Of a stretch of 64,000 nucleotides of DNA, positions 17,909-26,442 are shown in pieces. Positions within the stretch are counted from its first letter, which is position 1, and every line of letters begins with the position of its first letter. The stretch comes from Nocardia sp. SYP-A9097 (lineage in GTDB: Bacteria > Actinomycetota > Actinomycetes > Mycobacteriales > Mycobacteriaceae), in contig NZ_WJIC01000002.1 in NCBI RefSeq assembly GCF_009649815.1, positions 682,001 through 746,000 on the forward strand. The letters are read 5' to 3'. The position numbers and the translations under genes are program-made. Below the pieces are notes generated by a model. That model did no database searches. It was not told the DNA's origin and was given only the letters and a program-made list of their open reading frames with translations.

Positions 17909-18733
17909 TCAGGACAGGGTTTCGGTGAAGGCGGTGAGCTCCGCCACGAAGCGGTCCGGATCCTCGACGAAGAGGCCGTGCTGGCCGTCCGGCCAGTAGG
18001 AGGTGGTGGCGTTCGGGACGGTCTCGGCGATGTATTTCCCGTTCTCCAGCGGGACCACCGGATCGGCGGTGCCGTGCATGACGAAGACCGGAACATCCAG
18101 CGCAGCCAGGGTTTCGGTGTTGTCGACCGTGCGGTAGAACAGCGCCTTGCGAACTCGGGGCAGGGTGGCGACGCTGCCGCCGAAGAGGCGCTGGGCGTCC
18201 GCGCCCTTATCGCGGCCGGGACCGGTATTGGCATTGCCGAAGGCGGCGAAACCGCGCATGGCGCGGCCGGCGCTCTCCTCGAAGACATCCGGAATGGCCT
18301 TCTGCATGGCCGGTCCGGTCTGCGCGCCGGGGACGTTCTTGCCGATGCCGGCTTGGGAACCGGTGTAGACAACACCCGCGACGGCAGCGGTGCCGTAGGC
18401 GGCAAGATAGTCGGTGAGGACAATGCCGCCGTAGGACCAGCCGAGCAGGACCGCGCCCGCGGTGATGTGCTCGGCGGCCAGCACCGCCGCCACATCGGCG
18501 GCCCAATTCTTCGGGTCGTCGTAACCGGATTCGGGGGCATCGGAGTAACCGTGGCCGCGCAGATCGAGGGCGATCACGCGGTAACGCCCGGCCAATTCGT
18601 CGGCGGCGCGACCCCAGCAGCGCAGGGTTCCGGACCAGCCGTGCAGCAGCACCAAAGGCCGCGAGTTCTCGGGGCCGGTTACCCGGTAAACGATATTGGT
18701 ACCGTCCGCGCTACGTGCTTCCCTGATCGCCAT
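17909..18733 (-). CDS. alpha/beta hydrolase (epoxide hydrolase/chloroperoxidase-like)
   Basis: The 274-residue protein is a canonical alpha/beta hydrolase. The oxyanion segment is LVLLHGWSGTLRCWG, followed by VIALDLRGHGYSDAP. The nucleophile elbow is LLGWSYGGIVL, with Ser. The acid lies in VMHGTADPVVPLENG and the His in WPDGQHGLFVEDPD. The cap region is short. Substrates in this group range from esters to haloacids and cannot be told from sequence. The ATG at 18733 starts AIREARSADGTNIVYRV. It is divergent from the SDR gene with a 97-bp gap. Confidence 0.85.
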   Translation of the reverse strand: MAIREARSADGTNIVYRVTGPENSRPLVLLHGWSGTLRCWGRAADELAGRYRVIALDLRGHGYSDAPESGYDDPKNWAADVAAVLAAEHITAGAVLLGWSYGGIVLTDYLAAYGTAAVAGVVYTGSQAGIGKNVPGAQTGPAMQKAIPDVFEESAGRAMRGFAAFGNANTGPGRDKGADAQRLFGGSVATLPRVRKALFYRTVDNTETLAALDVPVFVMHGTADPVVPLENGKYIAETVPNATTSYWPDGQHGLFVEDPDRFVAELTAFTETLS

Positions 18734-18830
18734 ACCCGCCAGGCTAACCGGGAGCTCTGCCGAGATCTCGCGCCCGCTGCGGGCGCAGGGCGGAGGTAGC
18801 CGGGGCGTTGTATTTGCCTAAGCTCAGGAC

Positions 18831-19562
18831 ATGAGCACTCGCACCGCTGTTGTGACCGGAGCAAGTTCGGGAATCGGAGAGGCCACGGCCCGGGAGCTCG
18901 CCAAGCAGGGGTACCACGTCTATGTGGGAGCGCGGCGGGTCGATCGGCTGGAGAAGCTGGCCGATGAGATCGGCGGGACGGCCCTGCCCCTGGATGTGAC
19001 CGACGAGGAGTCGGTGCGGGCATTCACCGATGCGGTCGGCGAGTTGCATGTGCTGGTCAATAATGCCGGTGGCGCAAAGGGATTGGCGACGGTCGCGAAT
19101 GCCGACCTCGACGACTGGCGGTGGATGTGGGAGACGAACGTGCTCGGCACGCTGCGACTCACCAAAGCCCTGCTGCCCAAACTGATCGCCTCCGGTGACG
19201 GACTGATCGTCACCATTACCTCGGTGGCGGCATTCCACCACTACGACAATGGCTCCGGCTACACCTCGGCCAAGCACGCACAGGCGGTACTGCATCGGAC
19301 CCTGCGCGGGGAGCTGCTGGGTCAGCCGGTCCGATTGACCGAGATCGCCCCGGGTGCGGTGGAGACCGAGTTCTCGCTGGTGCGTTTCGACGGTGATGCC
19401 GACCGCGCCGCCAAGGTGTACGAGGGCATCGATCCGCTTATGGCACAGGATATTGCCGAGATCGTCGGATTCGCTGCTTCGCGTCCGGCGCACGTCAATC
19501 TGGACACCATTATTGTGAAACCGCGCGATCAGGCCGAGCCGGGTCGTTTCGCGCGCCGCTGA
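18831..19562 (+). CDS. short-chain dehydrogenase/reductase (Rv0484c-like)
   Basis: The 243-residue classical SDR has the NADP-binding TGASSGIGEATARELAKQG with a basic GARRVDRLEK after strand 2, favouring NADP(H). It also has LVNNAGGAKG, catalytic Ser in ITSVAAFH and the YTSAKHA pair of Tyr and Lys. Gene order next to the L,D-transpeptidase and murB matches Rv0484c-Rv0482. The ATG at 18831 lies eight codons before the glycine motif. The substrate is unknown. The end is followed by a 190-bp stretch that holds no gene I can support. Confidence 0.9.
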   Translation: MSTRTAVVTGASSGIGEATARELAKQGYHVYVGARRVDRLEKLADEIGGTALPLDVTDEESVRAFTDAVGELHVLVNNAGGAKGLATVANADLDDWRWMWETNVLGTLRLTKALLPKLIASGDGLIVTITSVAAFHHYDNGSGYTSAKHAQAVLHRTLRGELLGQPVRLTEIAPGAVETEFSLVRFDGDADRAAKVYEGIDPLMAQDIAEIVGFAASRPAHVNLDTIIVKPRDQAEPGRFARR

Positions 19563-19754
19563 ATCCGCCAGGAGGCAGGGCGAATTCGCGGCGGCCGCCG
19601 CCGAAGCCCTGCACGAGGATCGGGCATTGGTGAATGCTGTTCGTATGCTCACCACCGACTACGGCCTCCGCCGGAACGTCCGGGTGCACGCGTCCAATCG
19701 GCGGGTGCGTGCCTGGGGCGTACGTAAAACCCTCGCCTGGTACGCCGATCACCG

Positions 19755-21041
19755 ATGCCAGCCGGAATTGGTGGATATCCGGTGAGCGGCTCCGGTACAC
19801 CGGATTTTCTCGCGCTGCTGCGGGAGAACGTCCGGTGCAAGCCCGATGATCCGGCACTCGGCATGGTGGGCGCGCGACCGCTCACCTACGCCGAACTCGA
19901 CGACCGGATAACCGCGGTCGCGGAACGGCTCTACCACAATGGATTTCAGCCGGGCGATCGCATGCTGTTCTCGATTCGGCCGGGCGTGGACGCGGTGGTA
20001 CTGATCCTCGGAACCATGGCGGCGGGCGGGACTATCGTCCTCGTGGACCCGGGCGTCGAGCCGGAGCTGTTCGCGCGGCGTATCGAATTGGCCGAACCTG
20101 CCTGGGCGGCAACGGAATCACTGCTCCACCTGCTCAGTGGACCGTTGCACCGGGTGGGCCGGACCCTGAGGCTGTCACTGCCCGCGTTCGGGCGACTTCC
20201 GTTGCGGCACATACACAGTGGACCGCGACTGCCCGGCACCCCGGCGGCCTCGATTCCGCTGCGGGAGCTCCTGGACGACGCACCGGTCTCGGCCGATACG
20301 GGACGCTCGCTCGCGCCGCCGGATACCGAGGCGCTGATCGTCTTCACCTCCGGAACCACCGCCGCACCCAAAGCCGTTGTGCACACCCGTGGTTCGCTGG
20401 GCGCGGGCCTGGCGGCCATATCCGGGTGCAGCAGTCTCGGGCCCGGTACGCACCTGCATACCGACCAGCTCATGATGGGCCTGCCCGCCCTGATCGCGGG
20501 CGCGCAGTGGTCCATGCCCAGGTATCCGCGTTTGCGAACCCATATCGAGCCGATCGAATTCGCGCGGGGATTGAACGCGGCCACGCACGCCTTCTTCACA
20601 CCCGCCGATCTAACGGTGGTGCTGACCGCCGTCGAAACCGGGAAACTCACCGCGCCCGCCGGACTGCGCGAAATCGCCCTCGGCGGCGCGCCGGTCACCA
20701 CCGCCCTGCTGCGCAGGGCACGAAAAGCCCTGCCGGACTGCGAATTCCTCGCCATCTACGGTAGGACCGAGATCATGCCGGTGGCAATCAACTCCGGCAC
20801 CGCCAAACTCGAATTCGAAGGCGCCGGCGACCCGCTGGGCATACCGGTGCACGGCGTCACCGCCGATATCGCCGACGACGGTGAACTGATTCTGTCCGGC
20901 CCGAATCTGTGCGACGGCTACCTCGGCGAACTGCCGATGCGTGAGATCCACACCGGTGATCTGGCGCGCTTCGACGGCGACACCCTGGTACTCATGGGCC
21001 GCAAGAAGGACATGCTGCTGCGCGGTGAGACCGATATCTGA
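19755..21041 (+). CDS. adenylate-forming enzyme lacking the C-terminal domain
   Basis: The 428-residue protein is an ANL-superfamily AMP-binding enzyme. It starts DFLALLRENVRCKPDDPALG and has the P-loop FTSGTTAAPKAVVHT, where two usual glycines are alanines. The A5 motif is AIYGRTEIMPVA and the A7/A8 end is IHTGDLARFDGDTLVLMGRKKDM. It stops at LLRGETDI, just past the hinge, so the mobile C-terminal domain of about 100 residues with the A10 lysine is missing. No continuation was found in the other two frames. Layout resembles the OleC-type branch. The unusual P-loop and loss of the C-domain suggest a degraded or half-reaction enzyme. Confidence 0.7.
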   Translation: MPAGIGGYPVSGSGTPDFLALLRENVRCKPDDPALGMVGARPLTYAELDDRITAVAERLYHNGFQPGDRMLFSIRPGVDAVVLILGTMAAGGTIVLVDPGVEPELFARRIELAEPAWAATESLLHLLSGPLHRVGRTLRLSLPAFGRLPLRHIHSGPRLPGTPAASIPLRELLDDAPVSADTGRSLAPPDTEALIVFTSGTTAAPKAVVHTRGSLGAGLAAISGCSSLGPGTHLHTDQLMMGLPALIAGAQWSMPRYPRLRTHIEPIEFARGLNAATHAFFTPADLTVVLTAVETGKLTAPAGLREIALGGAPVTTALLRRARKALPDCEFLAIYGRTEIMPVAINSGTAKLEFEGAGDPLGIPVHGVTADIADDGELILSGPNLCDGYLGELPMREIHTGDLARFDGDTLVLMGRKKDMLLRGETDI

Positions 21042-21191
21042 ATGGGCGACCGCTGACACAGGAATTCGTGGCTGCAATCGCCACGGCCGAAAGCCGTCAT
21101 GTCCCAACCCGTTCCGGGAAATCGATCCGCCCCGGATCGGTCACCGGCACATTCCACGGTGCCCGCCGATCCACCATTTCGACAGACGAAC

Positions 21192-21225
21192 GGCGCGGGC
21201 CGTCCCGAGTGGGAGGGCCCGCGCC
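21192..21225 (-). terminator. terminator downstream of the L,D-transpeptidase gene
   Basis: GGCGCGGGCC and GGCCCGCGCC form perfect 10-bp arms around a 14-nt loop, 18 bp past the stop of the leftward gene. There is no T tract. The remaining 150 bp up to the adenylate-forming gene hold nothing recognisable. Confidence 0.65.
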
Positions 21226-21242
21226 GTGTGGTGAGGGTCGAG

Positions 21243-22484
21243 TCAGCGGCCCGCGGGGGCCTGCGGGGTGATCGGGGCGGCCGAGACCACCGGAGCGGGT
21301 TCGCCCTGCAGGGCGGACATGCTCTTCCAGGTGCTCCAGTCGATGGTCCAGTCGTAGATGTCGCCATCCGCCGCCGACAGCGGGATGCGGGTGCCGGTCA
21401 CCTCCACCGGATCGCCGTACAGGGCGGTCGGGAAGTAGGACTGCGCGTCATTGGTGCTCAGGTTGATGCACCCATTGGTGACATTCGAATTACCCTGCGC
21501 CGCAGAGGATTCCGGGTTGGCGTGAATGAATTCGCCATTGTTCGAGATGCGCACGGCCCAGCGTTCCCGGGCATTGGTGTAGAACGGCGGATTCGACATG
21601 ACGAAATCCTCGTACTTCTCGGTGACCACGTGCACGCCGGAGCGCGTCACATTGCGGTCCTCATTGCCCTCGCCGTAGCTCACCGGGAAATCGAAGACAA
21701 CCTGGCCGTCGCGAATGACCTGCATGCGGTGGCTGGTGGCGACCGCCTTCACGATCTGCGAGCGGCCGATCTTGAAATCGGAGGTCAGGTCCGACCCGCC
21801 ATAGGATCCCGCGCCCATATCGAGGCCGTACAGCTTGGCCGCCACATGCACCTCGGTGCCCGGCACCCAGTACTCACGCGGCCGCCAATGCGCGCGGGAG
21901 CCGCCGTTGTCGTCCGGCAGCCACGCCCACGAACCCTCGGCGGCGGGGGTGGTGGTGACGGTCAGCGCCTTCTCGACGGCGGCCTTGTTCTCGATGTGCT
22001 TGTTGAACTGCATGATGATCGGCGCGCCGATGCCGACCTCCTGGCCGTCGGCGATATTGATGGTCGCCGAGACCTGAGCCTTGGGATTGACGGTGCTGAA
22101 TTTGGCGTCGATCGGCACCGGCTTGCCATCGGTGCCGGTGGCGGTGCCGGACCAGGTGTAGGTGATGCCGTAGCCGAGCGGCTCGGTGACCACGAACTTG
22201 GCGCGGTCCGGGCTGAGTTCGCCGGTGACCTGCTTACCGTTCGGGTTGGTCAGCGCCACCTGGTCGATGCGGCCGCCGGTCACCGAGACCTGGACGGGTG
22301 CGGTCGGGTTGACGTTCTGGGCGCCGTCACCGGGCTCGGGGGTCACCTTCGCGGCCGGTGTGACGGGTTTGCCGGGGCTGCCGCCGCCCTTGTCGGACGT
22401 ACATCCGGCCACCAGCGCCACCACCGCCAACAGCGCGGCCAGTACGGCCGCCGCCCGCCGGACCGGGAATCCTCGTCTACTCAC
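21243..22484 (-). CDS. lipoprotein L,D-transpeptidase (LprQ/Ldt type)
   Basis: This 413-residue enzyme makes 3-3 cross-links in peptidoglycan. A lipoprotein signal ([15 protein letters not shown]) anchors it outside the membrane. Two Ig-like domains follow (about residues 40-240, with [15 protein letters not shown]). The YkuD catalytic domain has [15 protein letters not shown] and [11 protein letters not shown] with the Cys nucleophile and a conserved His. It matches Rv0483 by position, next to murB. The start is uncertain: the GTG at 22484 puts the basic SRRGFPVRR before the hydrophobic core, but GAGGA sits too close to it. A GTG 11 codons upstream is the alternative. Confidence 0.92.
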   Translation of the reverse strand: MSRRGFPVRRAAAVLAALLAVVALVAGCTSDKGGGSPGKPVTPAAKVTPEPGDGAQNVNPTAPVQVSVTGGRIDQVALTNPNGKQVTGELSPDRAKFVVTEPLGYGITYTWSGTATGTDGKPVPIDAKFSTVNPKAQVSATINIADGQEVGIGAPIIMQFNKHIENKAAVEKALTVTTTPAAEGSWAWLPDDNGGSRAHWRPREYWVPGTEVHVAAKLYGLDMGAGSYGGSDLTSDFKIGRSQIVKAVATSHRMQVIRDGQVVFDFPVSYGEGNEDRNVTRSGVHVVTEKYEDFVMSNPPFYTNARERWAVRISNNGEFIHANPESSAAQGNSNVTNGCINLSTNDAQSYFPTALYGDPVEVTGTRIPLSAADGDIYDWTIDWSTWKSMSALQGEPAPVVSAAPITPQAPAGR

Positions 22485-22547
22485 TTCCTCGACGTTACCC
22501 TCGCAAATCGGGTCCACCAGCCGCTGAAATCGTGGTATCAGCCACCC

Positions 22548-23663
22548 CTACAGGGTGACACCCACCGTGACAGGTTCGGGTTCGAGGTGAATTCGGAAGA
22601 GTTCAGCAACTCCTTGGCGAACTTCTCGGGCCAGCTGCGCGAGCTCCTCGGCGGTGGCCGATCCTCGATTCGTCAGAGCCAAAGTGTGTTTGGTGGACAG
22701 CCGCGCGGGAGCCTGCGCGCCCGGATAGCCCCTGGCGAAACCGGCCCGCTCGATGAGCCAGCCCGCGGAGAACTTCACCCCGCCCGGCACCGGCCACGTG
22801 GGCACCGCCACATCCGCTCCGACATGTGTGGAGATCGCCTCCCGCACCTGGGCCACCCGATGCTCCGGAACGATCGGATTGGTGAAGAAGGAGCCCGCGC
22901 TCCAGGTGTCGTGATCGCCCGCGTCCAGCACCATGCCCTTGCTCGCCCGCAGCCGCAGCACCTCGGCTCGCACCAGTTCGGCAGGCCGCGATTCACCCTC
23001 CTGCGCGCCCAGCGCGGCCGCCAATTCGCGATAGCCGAGGGGTGCGCTGGAGCCGTCGGGGCGCAGGGCGAATTCGACCGCCAGCACCACCGCGGCAGCG
23101 CTGTGCTTCAACACCGAAGTGCGATAACCGAATCCGAGTTCCGCGGGCTCGGCCCAGCGGATCTCGCCGCTCGCGCGATCCAGCAGCCGCACCCGGCGCA
23201 GCAGCGAGGCCACCTCGACGCCGTACGCGCCGACATTCTGCACCGGCGTCGCACCGGCGGAACCCGGTATGCCGGAAAGGCATTCGAGGCCGCCGCGACC
23301 GGCCTGCACCGAAGTCGCCACCACCGCATCCCAATTCGCGCCCGCCTCGGCGATCAGAAAATCGTCACCGAGCTCGACGCCCGTGGTCGCGATCCGCACC
23401 GCCACGCCCGGGAAACCGGCATCGGAGATGAGCAGATTCGACCCGCCCGCGATGAGCAACACCGGAATACCGGCCTCGTCCAGCGCCCGCACCGTCGCCA
23501 CCAGCGACTCCGTGGACGCGCACTCGGCCAGTACGGCCGGGCCGCCCACCCGCAAGGTCGTCAGTTCGGCCAGCGGTACCGCTGCCGACAGGCTCGCGCC
23601 GGTCCCGGCCAGCCGGTCCCGCACGTCGTCGAAGGACACCACCCCAGAAGTACGCACAGGCAC
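22548..23663 (-). CDS. murB: UDP-N-acetylenolpyruvoylglucosamine reductase
   Basis: The 371-residue flavoenzyme reduces UDP-GlcNAc-enolpyruvate to UDP-MurNAc with NADPH in the cytoplasm. FAD-binding motifs are AELTTLRVGGPA, LLIAGGSNLLISDAGFPG and SGIPGSAGATPVQNVGAYG. The proton-donating Ser is in SAGSFFTNPIV, and the C-terminal Glu lies in HLEPEPVTVGV. The GTG at 23663 gives PVRTSGVVSFDDV and has GGACAGG about ten bases upstream. An earlier GTG at 23693 would overlap the divergent DUF2505 gene. The promoter regions of the two genes must overlap, as the gap is only 20 bp. Confidence 0.95.
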   Translation of the reverse strand: MPVRTSGVVSFDDVRDRLAGTGASLSAAVPLAELTTLRVGGPAVLAECASTESLVATVRALDEAGIPVLLIAGGSNLLISDAGFPGVAVRIATTGVELGDDFLIAEAGANWDAVVATSVQAGRGGLECLSGIPGSAGATPVQNVGAYGVEVASLLRRVRLLDRASGEIRWAEPAELGFGYRTSVLKHSAAAVVLAVEFALRPDGSSAPLGYRELAAALGAQEGESRPAELVRAEVLRLRASKGMVLDAGDHDTWSAGSFFTNPIVPEHRVAQVREAISTHVGADVAVPTWPVPGGVKFSAGWLIERAGFARGYPGAQAPARLSTKHTLALTNRGSATAEELAQLAREVRQGVAELFRIHLEPEPVTVGVTL

Positions 23664-23683
23664 AGACGGTAGCCTGTCCGACC

Positions 23684-24169
23684 ATGGCGACACCTCTGGC
23701 CTTCACCGCGCACTCGACCCACTCCACCGCCGCCGTGCGCGCGGCCCTCGCCGATGAGCAGTACTGGAAGGACCGCATCGAAGCGGTCGGCGGCCCCGAC
23801 GCGCGCATCGAATCGATCAATATCTCCGGTGACGATGTGCGCGTGGACATGATCCAGGCGATCCCGGCCTCCGAACTGCCCGCGCAGGTGACCGCGGTCC
23901 GCCCCGGCGATCTGGTCATCCCGCGCACCGAGACCTGGAACGGCAGCGGCGGCACCGTGGAAGCGCACGTCGACGGCGTGCCGGCCACCGTCAACGGCAC
24001 CCTCACCATGAAGGAATCCGGCACCGGTTCGGACTTCACCGTGGACGCCGTCATCGAGGTGAAGATCCCGCTCTTCGGCAAAAAGATCGAAGCCGCCATC
24101 CAAGGACACCTCACCGAACTCCTCGAACGCGAAGCCGAGTTCACCGACAATTGGCTGAGATCGCACTGA
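23684..24169 (+). CDS. DUF2505 family protein, copy 1
   Basis: The 161-residue protein belongs to the actinobacterial DUF2505 family, whose predicted fold is START/SRPBCC-like with a central cavity. Features are FTAHSTHSTAAVRAALADEQYW at the start, VDMIQAIPASELP in the middle and an IPLFGKKIEAAIQGHLTELL helix at the end. It is divergent from murB, as Rv0481c is in M. tuberculosis. No ligand is known. The next gene, 31 bp on, is a second, more distant DUF2505 copy. Confidence 0.85.
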   Translation: MATPLAFTAHSTHSTAAVRAALADEQYWKDRIEAVGGPDARIESINISGDDVRVDMIQAIPASELPAQVTAVRPGDLVIPRTETWNGSGGTVEAHVDGVPATVNGTLTMKESGTGSDFTVDAVIEVKIPLFGKKIEAAIQGHLTELLEREAEFTDNWLRSH

Positions 24170-24200
24170 CGAGCCCCTCGCGGCAGTAACCTGACCGATC

Positions 24201-24716
24201 GTGCCCCGTCGACTCGACTACTCCGCGCGCTATCCGCTGCACACCACCAAAGAGGTGTACGCGGCGCTCCAGAACCGCGACCTCTGGGAAGCGCGGATCG
24301 AGGAAATGCGCAAGCACTCCCCCAACGATCTCGTCCGCCTCGAAGCCGGCGACCACGGCATCGAGGTGGAGACCCGGCACGTGCTACCGCGCGACAGCCT
24401 GCCCGATATGGCGCAGGCGTTCATGCGCAAGGACATGGTGATCACCCGCACCGAGAAGTACGGGACCTTCGGACCCGAAGTGACCGGCGAATACACCACT
24501 TTCATGCCCGGCGGACCGGGCACCCTGGAGGGCAGTATGCGACTGTTCCCCACCGAAACCGGATGCACCCTGCGCACCTCCTCGCACGCCACCGTGCAGA
24601 TTCCATTCCTCGGACGCAAGCTCGAACAGCTCATGCTGGTGAACCTGATCGACCTGTTCCGAGCCGAGGCCGAGGTGACACAGCGCTGGCTGGATCAGCA
24701 GCACCACGCCGCCTGA
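24201..24716 (+). CDS. DUF2505 family protein, copy 2
   Basis: This 171-residue paralogue follows copy 1 by 31 bp on the same strand. It shares the pattern YPLHTTKEVYAALQNRDLW, VETRHVLPRDSLPDM and IPFLGRKLEQLMLVNLIDLF, corresponding to the cavity-forming strands and the last long helix of copy 1. The GTG at 24201 is the only start placing the conserved first strand near the N-terminus. The stop at 24714-24716 overlaps the frame of the following methyltransferase-like gene, so the three are probably translated from one message. Confidence 0.85.
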   Translation: MPRRLDYSARYPLHTTKEVYAALQNRDLWEARIEEMRKHSPNDLVRLEAGDHGIEVETRHVLPRDSLPDMAQAFMRKDMVITRTEKYGTFGPEVTGEYTTFMPGGPGTLEGSMRLFPTETGCTLRTSSHATVQIPFLGRKLEQLMLVNLIDLFRAEAEVTQRWLDQQHHAA

Positions 24717-25483
24717 TCAAACCGATCGGCACCATCACCCGCGGCACCACCGGCATCAACCGGCTGCGCCGGGGGGATCGCTGGCTCATGCACGACCCCT
24801 TGGTGACTCGACGTTTGCTGGACGCTCCGGAACCCCTCGTGGTCGACCTCGGCTACGGGGCCAGCCCCGTCACCACCCTCGAAATGGCAGGGCGGTTACG
24901 CACCATCCGACCGGACCTGCGCGTCGTGGGTTTGGAGATCGATCCCGAGCGTGTGGTGCCCGGCCGGGACGGTGTCACCTTCGCCCGCGGCGGCTTCGAA
25001 CTCGCCGGCCTGCGCCCGAACCTGGTGCGCGCCTTCAATGTCCTGCGGCAGTATCCGGAATCCGCTGTGCCGCAAGCCTGGTCGACCATCCTCGCCGGAC
25101 TGGCCCCGAACGGCCTGCTCCTGGACGGCACCTGCGATGAACTCGGCCGCCGCTGCGCCTGGATCCTGCTGGACCGAACCGGGCCACTGTCCCTGACCCT
25201 GGCCTGGGACCCCTTCACCGTCGACCAGCCCTCCGATATCGCCGAACGACTACCGAAAGCCCTGATCCACCGCAATATTCCGGGCGAACCCATCCACGCC
25301 CTACTCACCGCCGCCGACCGCGCCTGGTCGCACACCGCCCCCCTGGCCCCCTACGGCCCCCGCGCCCGCTGGCGGCACGCCGCAAACCTATTGCGCGAGC
25401 AGGGTTTCCCCCTCCGCCCCCAACGCCGCCGCCTACGCGACAACCAACTCACCATCCCCTGGTCAGCCGTCGCACCTCGCTAG
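24713..25483 (+). CDS. class I SAM-dependent methyltransferase-like protein, probable CTG start
   Basis: The 256-residue product has an N-terminal PIGTITRGTTGINRLRRGDRW segment, then the SAM-binding LVVDLGYGASPVTTLEMAGR (motif I) and VVGLEIDPERV (motif II). LDGTCDELGRRCAWILLD lies further on. No ATG, GTG or TTG exists between 24563 and 24788 in this frame. The ATG at 24788 would remove the conserved N-terminal segment, and the ATG at 24563 would overlap the previous gene by 154 bp. A CTG at 24713 overlaps the upstream stop (CTGA) and would allow coupled initiation. The substrate is unknown. Confidence 0.7.
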   Translation: MIKPIGTITRGTTGINRLRRGDRWLMHDPLVTRRLLDAPEPLVVDLGYGASPVTTLEMAGRLRTIRPDLRVVGLEIDPERVVPGRDGVTFARGGFELAGLRPNLVRAFNVLRQYPESAVPQAWSTILAGLAPNGLLLDGTCDELGRRCAWILLDRTGPLSLTLAWDPFTVDQPSDIAERLPKALIHRNIPGEPIHALLTAADRAWSHTAPLAPYGPRARWRHAANLLREQGFPLRPQRRRLRDNQLTIPWSAVAPR

Positions 25484-25537
25484 CCTCGCCACCCCCGTCA
25501 TCCTGGCATGCTTTTGGCCGGGATCCACACCCCAGCC

Positions 25538-26329
25538 TCATTCTCCCGAGCCGAAGCCCGATCTGGCGCGGTCGCGGAGCATCCGCATCGAACCCGAAAA
25601 GGCAGCGGGCGCAACGAGAGACCGCGGCGCGAATGGCTGCCGCCACAGTCCGCCGTGCGCCGCACCCGCACTGAACAGAGCTTCCGGGTTGTCCGGAGAC
25701 TCGGCAGGCGACATCAAATCACGGACAAGCTTGGCGGCCAGCAGGATTCGGGCAGTAGCGGGGTCGAAGACCACCACGCCGAAATGAGCGAGCGCGCGGT
25801 AGGCGGCGGTGCGCCACGAACTTTCCCGCACCGAGCTCGTCCAGGCCGGGCCCGGTCCCGCATCTGCGATCGGAAACCGCATGACACCCGCACCCGAACC
25901 TGCCGTATCGCGCAGCCGATCCCAGCGCGCCCGGCCCGGCCGATCCACGGCGAGCACCTCCACACCCCAGGACAGCAGCGGCCGCAGTGGGCTCAACTCC
26001 GCCGCCGCACCCACCATGGAGAGCCGGAATCCGGGGAGCCGCAACCACTCCGGATTCTCGATCACCCGCCGCACGACCGCGACGAAACCGGGTTCGAAGA
26101 TGCCGCGCCGCTCCCACACGCTCAACTGCGCCCGGAGTTCGTCCTCGAACAGCAGCCGACCCTTCCAGGGCACCTCGAGTCGCGATATCGGTGCCGCGGT
26201 CCCGCCGATCTCGCCGGTCTCCAGTTCGGTCCCCCGCGCCGCCGCCGTCACATCGACCGCATCGAGCGCGGCGACGGTGCGCCCGCTGGCGAACCGGTCC
26301 AGGCGGAAAAGCCAGATCCCACATGCCAT
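25538..26329 (-). CDS. Rossmann-like hypothetical protein, possibly internally deleted
   Basis: The 263-residue frame begins CGIWLFRLDRFASGRTVAAL and has GRLLFEDELRAQLSVWERRG, PEWLRLPGFRLSMVGAAAEL and LLSWGVEVLAVDRPG, a probable Rossmann strand-loop-helix with a diverged glycine motif. The end holds VVVFDPATARILLAAKLV and GAAHGGLWRQPFAPRS. From memory of larger proteins with the same two ends, roughly 170-200 residues appear to be missing between about residues 145 and 160. That comparison is recollection, not alignment. A GTG at 26446 overlaps the AbiEi-like stop and is an alternative start. The ATG at 26329 has GGGGACGG upstream and is preferred. Confidence 0.5.
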   Translation of the reverse strand: MACGIWLFRLDRFASGRTVAALDAVDVTAAARGTELETGEIGGTAAPISRLEVPWKGRLLFEDELRAQLSVWERRGIFEPGFVAVVRRVIENPEWLRLPGFRLSMVGAAAELSPLRPLLSWGVEVLAVDRPGRARWDRLRDTAGSGAGVMRFPIADAGPGPAWTSSVRESSWRTAAYRALAHFGVVVFDPATARILLAAKLVRDLMSPAESPDNPEALFSAGAAHGGLWRQPFAPRSLVAPAAFSGSMRMLRDRARSGFGSGE

Positions 26330-26442
26330 CACGGACCGTCCCCATAAACCCTCACCCTGCCACGGATCGCACCACCGCAGAACTCGAAGCGAATACCGTC
26401 GACAAGCACCGTCTTTTGTTCTTGTTTGGTCGCTGTTCCCAC

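Noticed and set aside
21099..23672. An 857-codon plus-strand open frame
   Set aside because: It is the antisense shadow of the L,D-transpeptidase and murB genes, whose motifs are unmistakable.
24563..24712. ATG start of the methyltransferase-like gene at 24563
   Set aside because: It would overlap the DUF2505 gene by 154 bp and add an unconserved Arg/His-rich extension that is plainly an out-of-frame reading of that gene.
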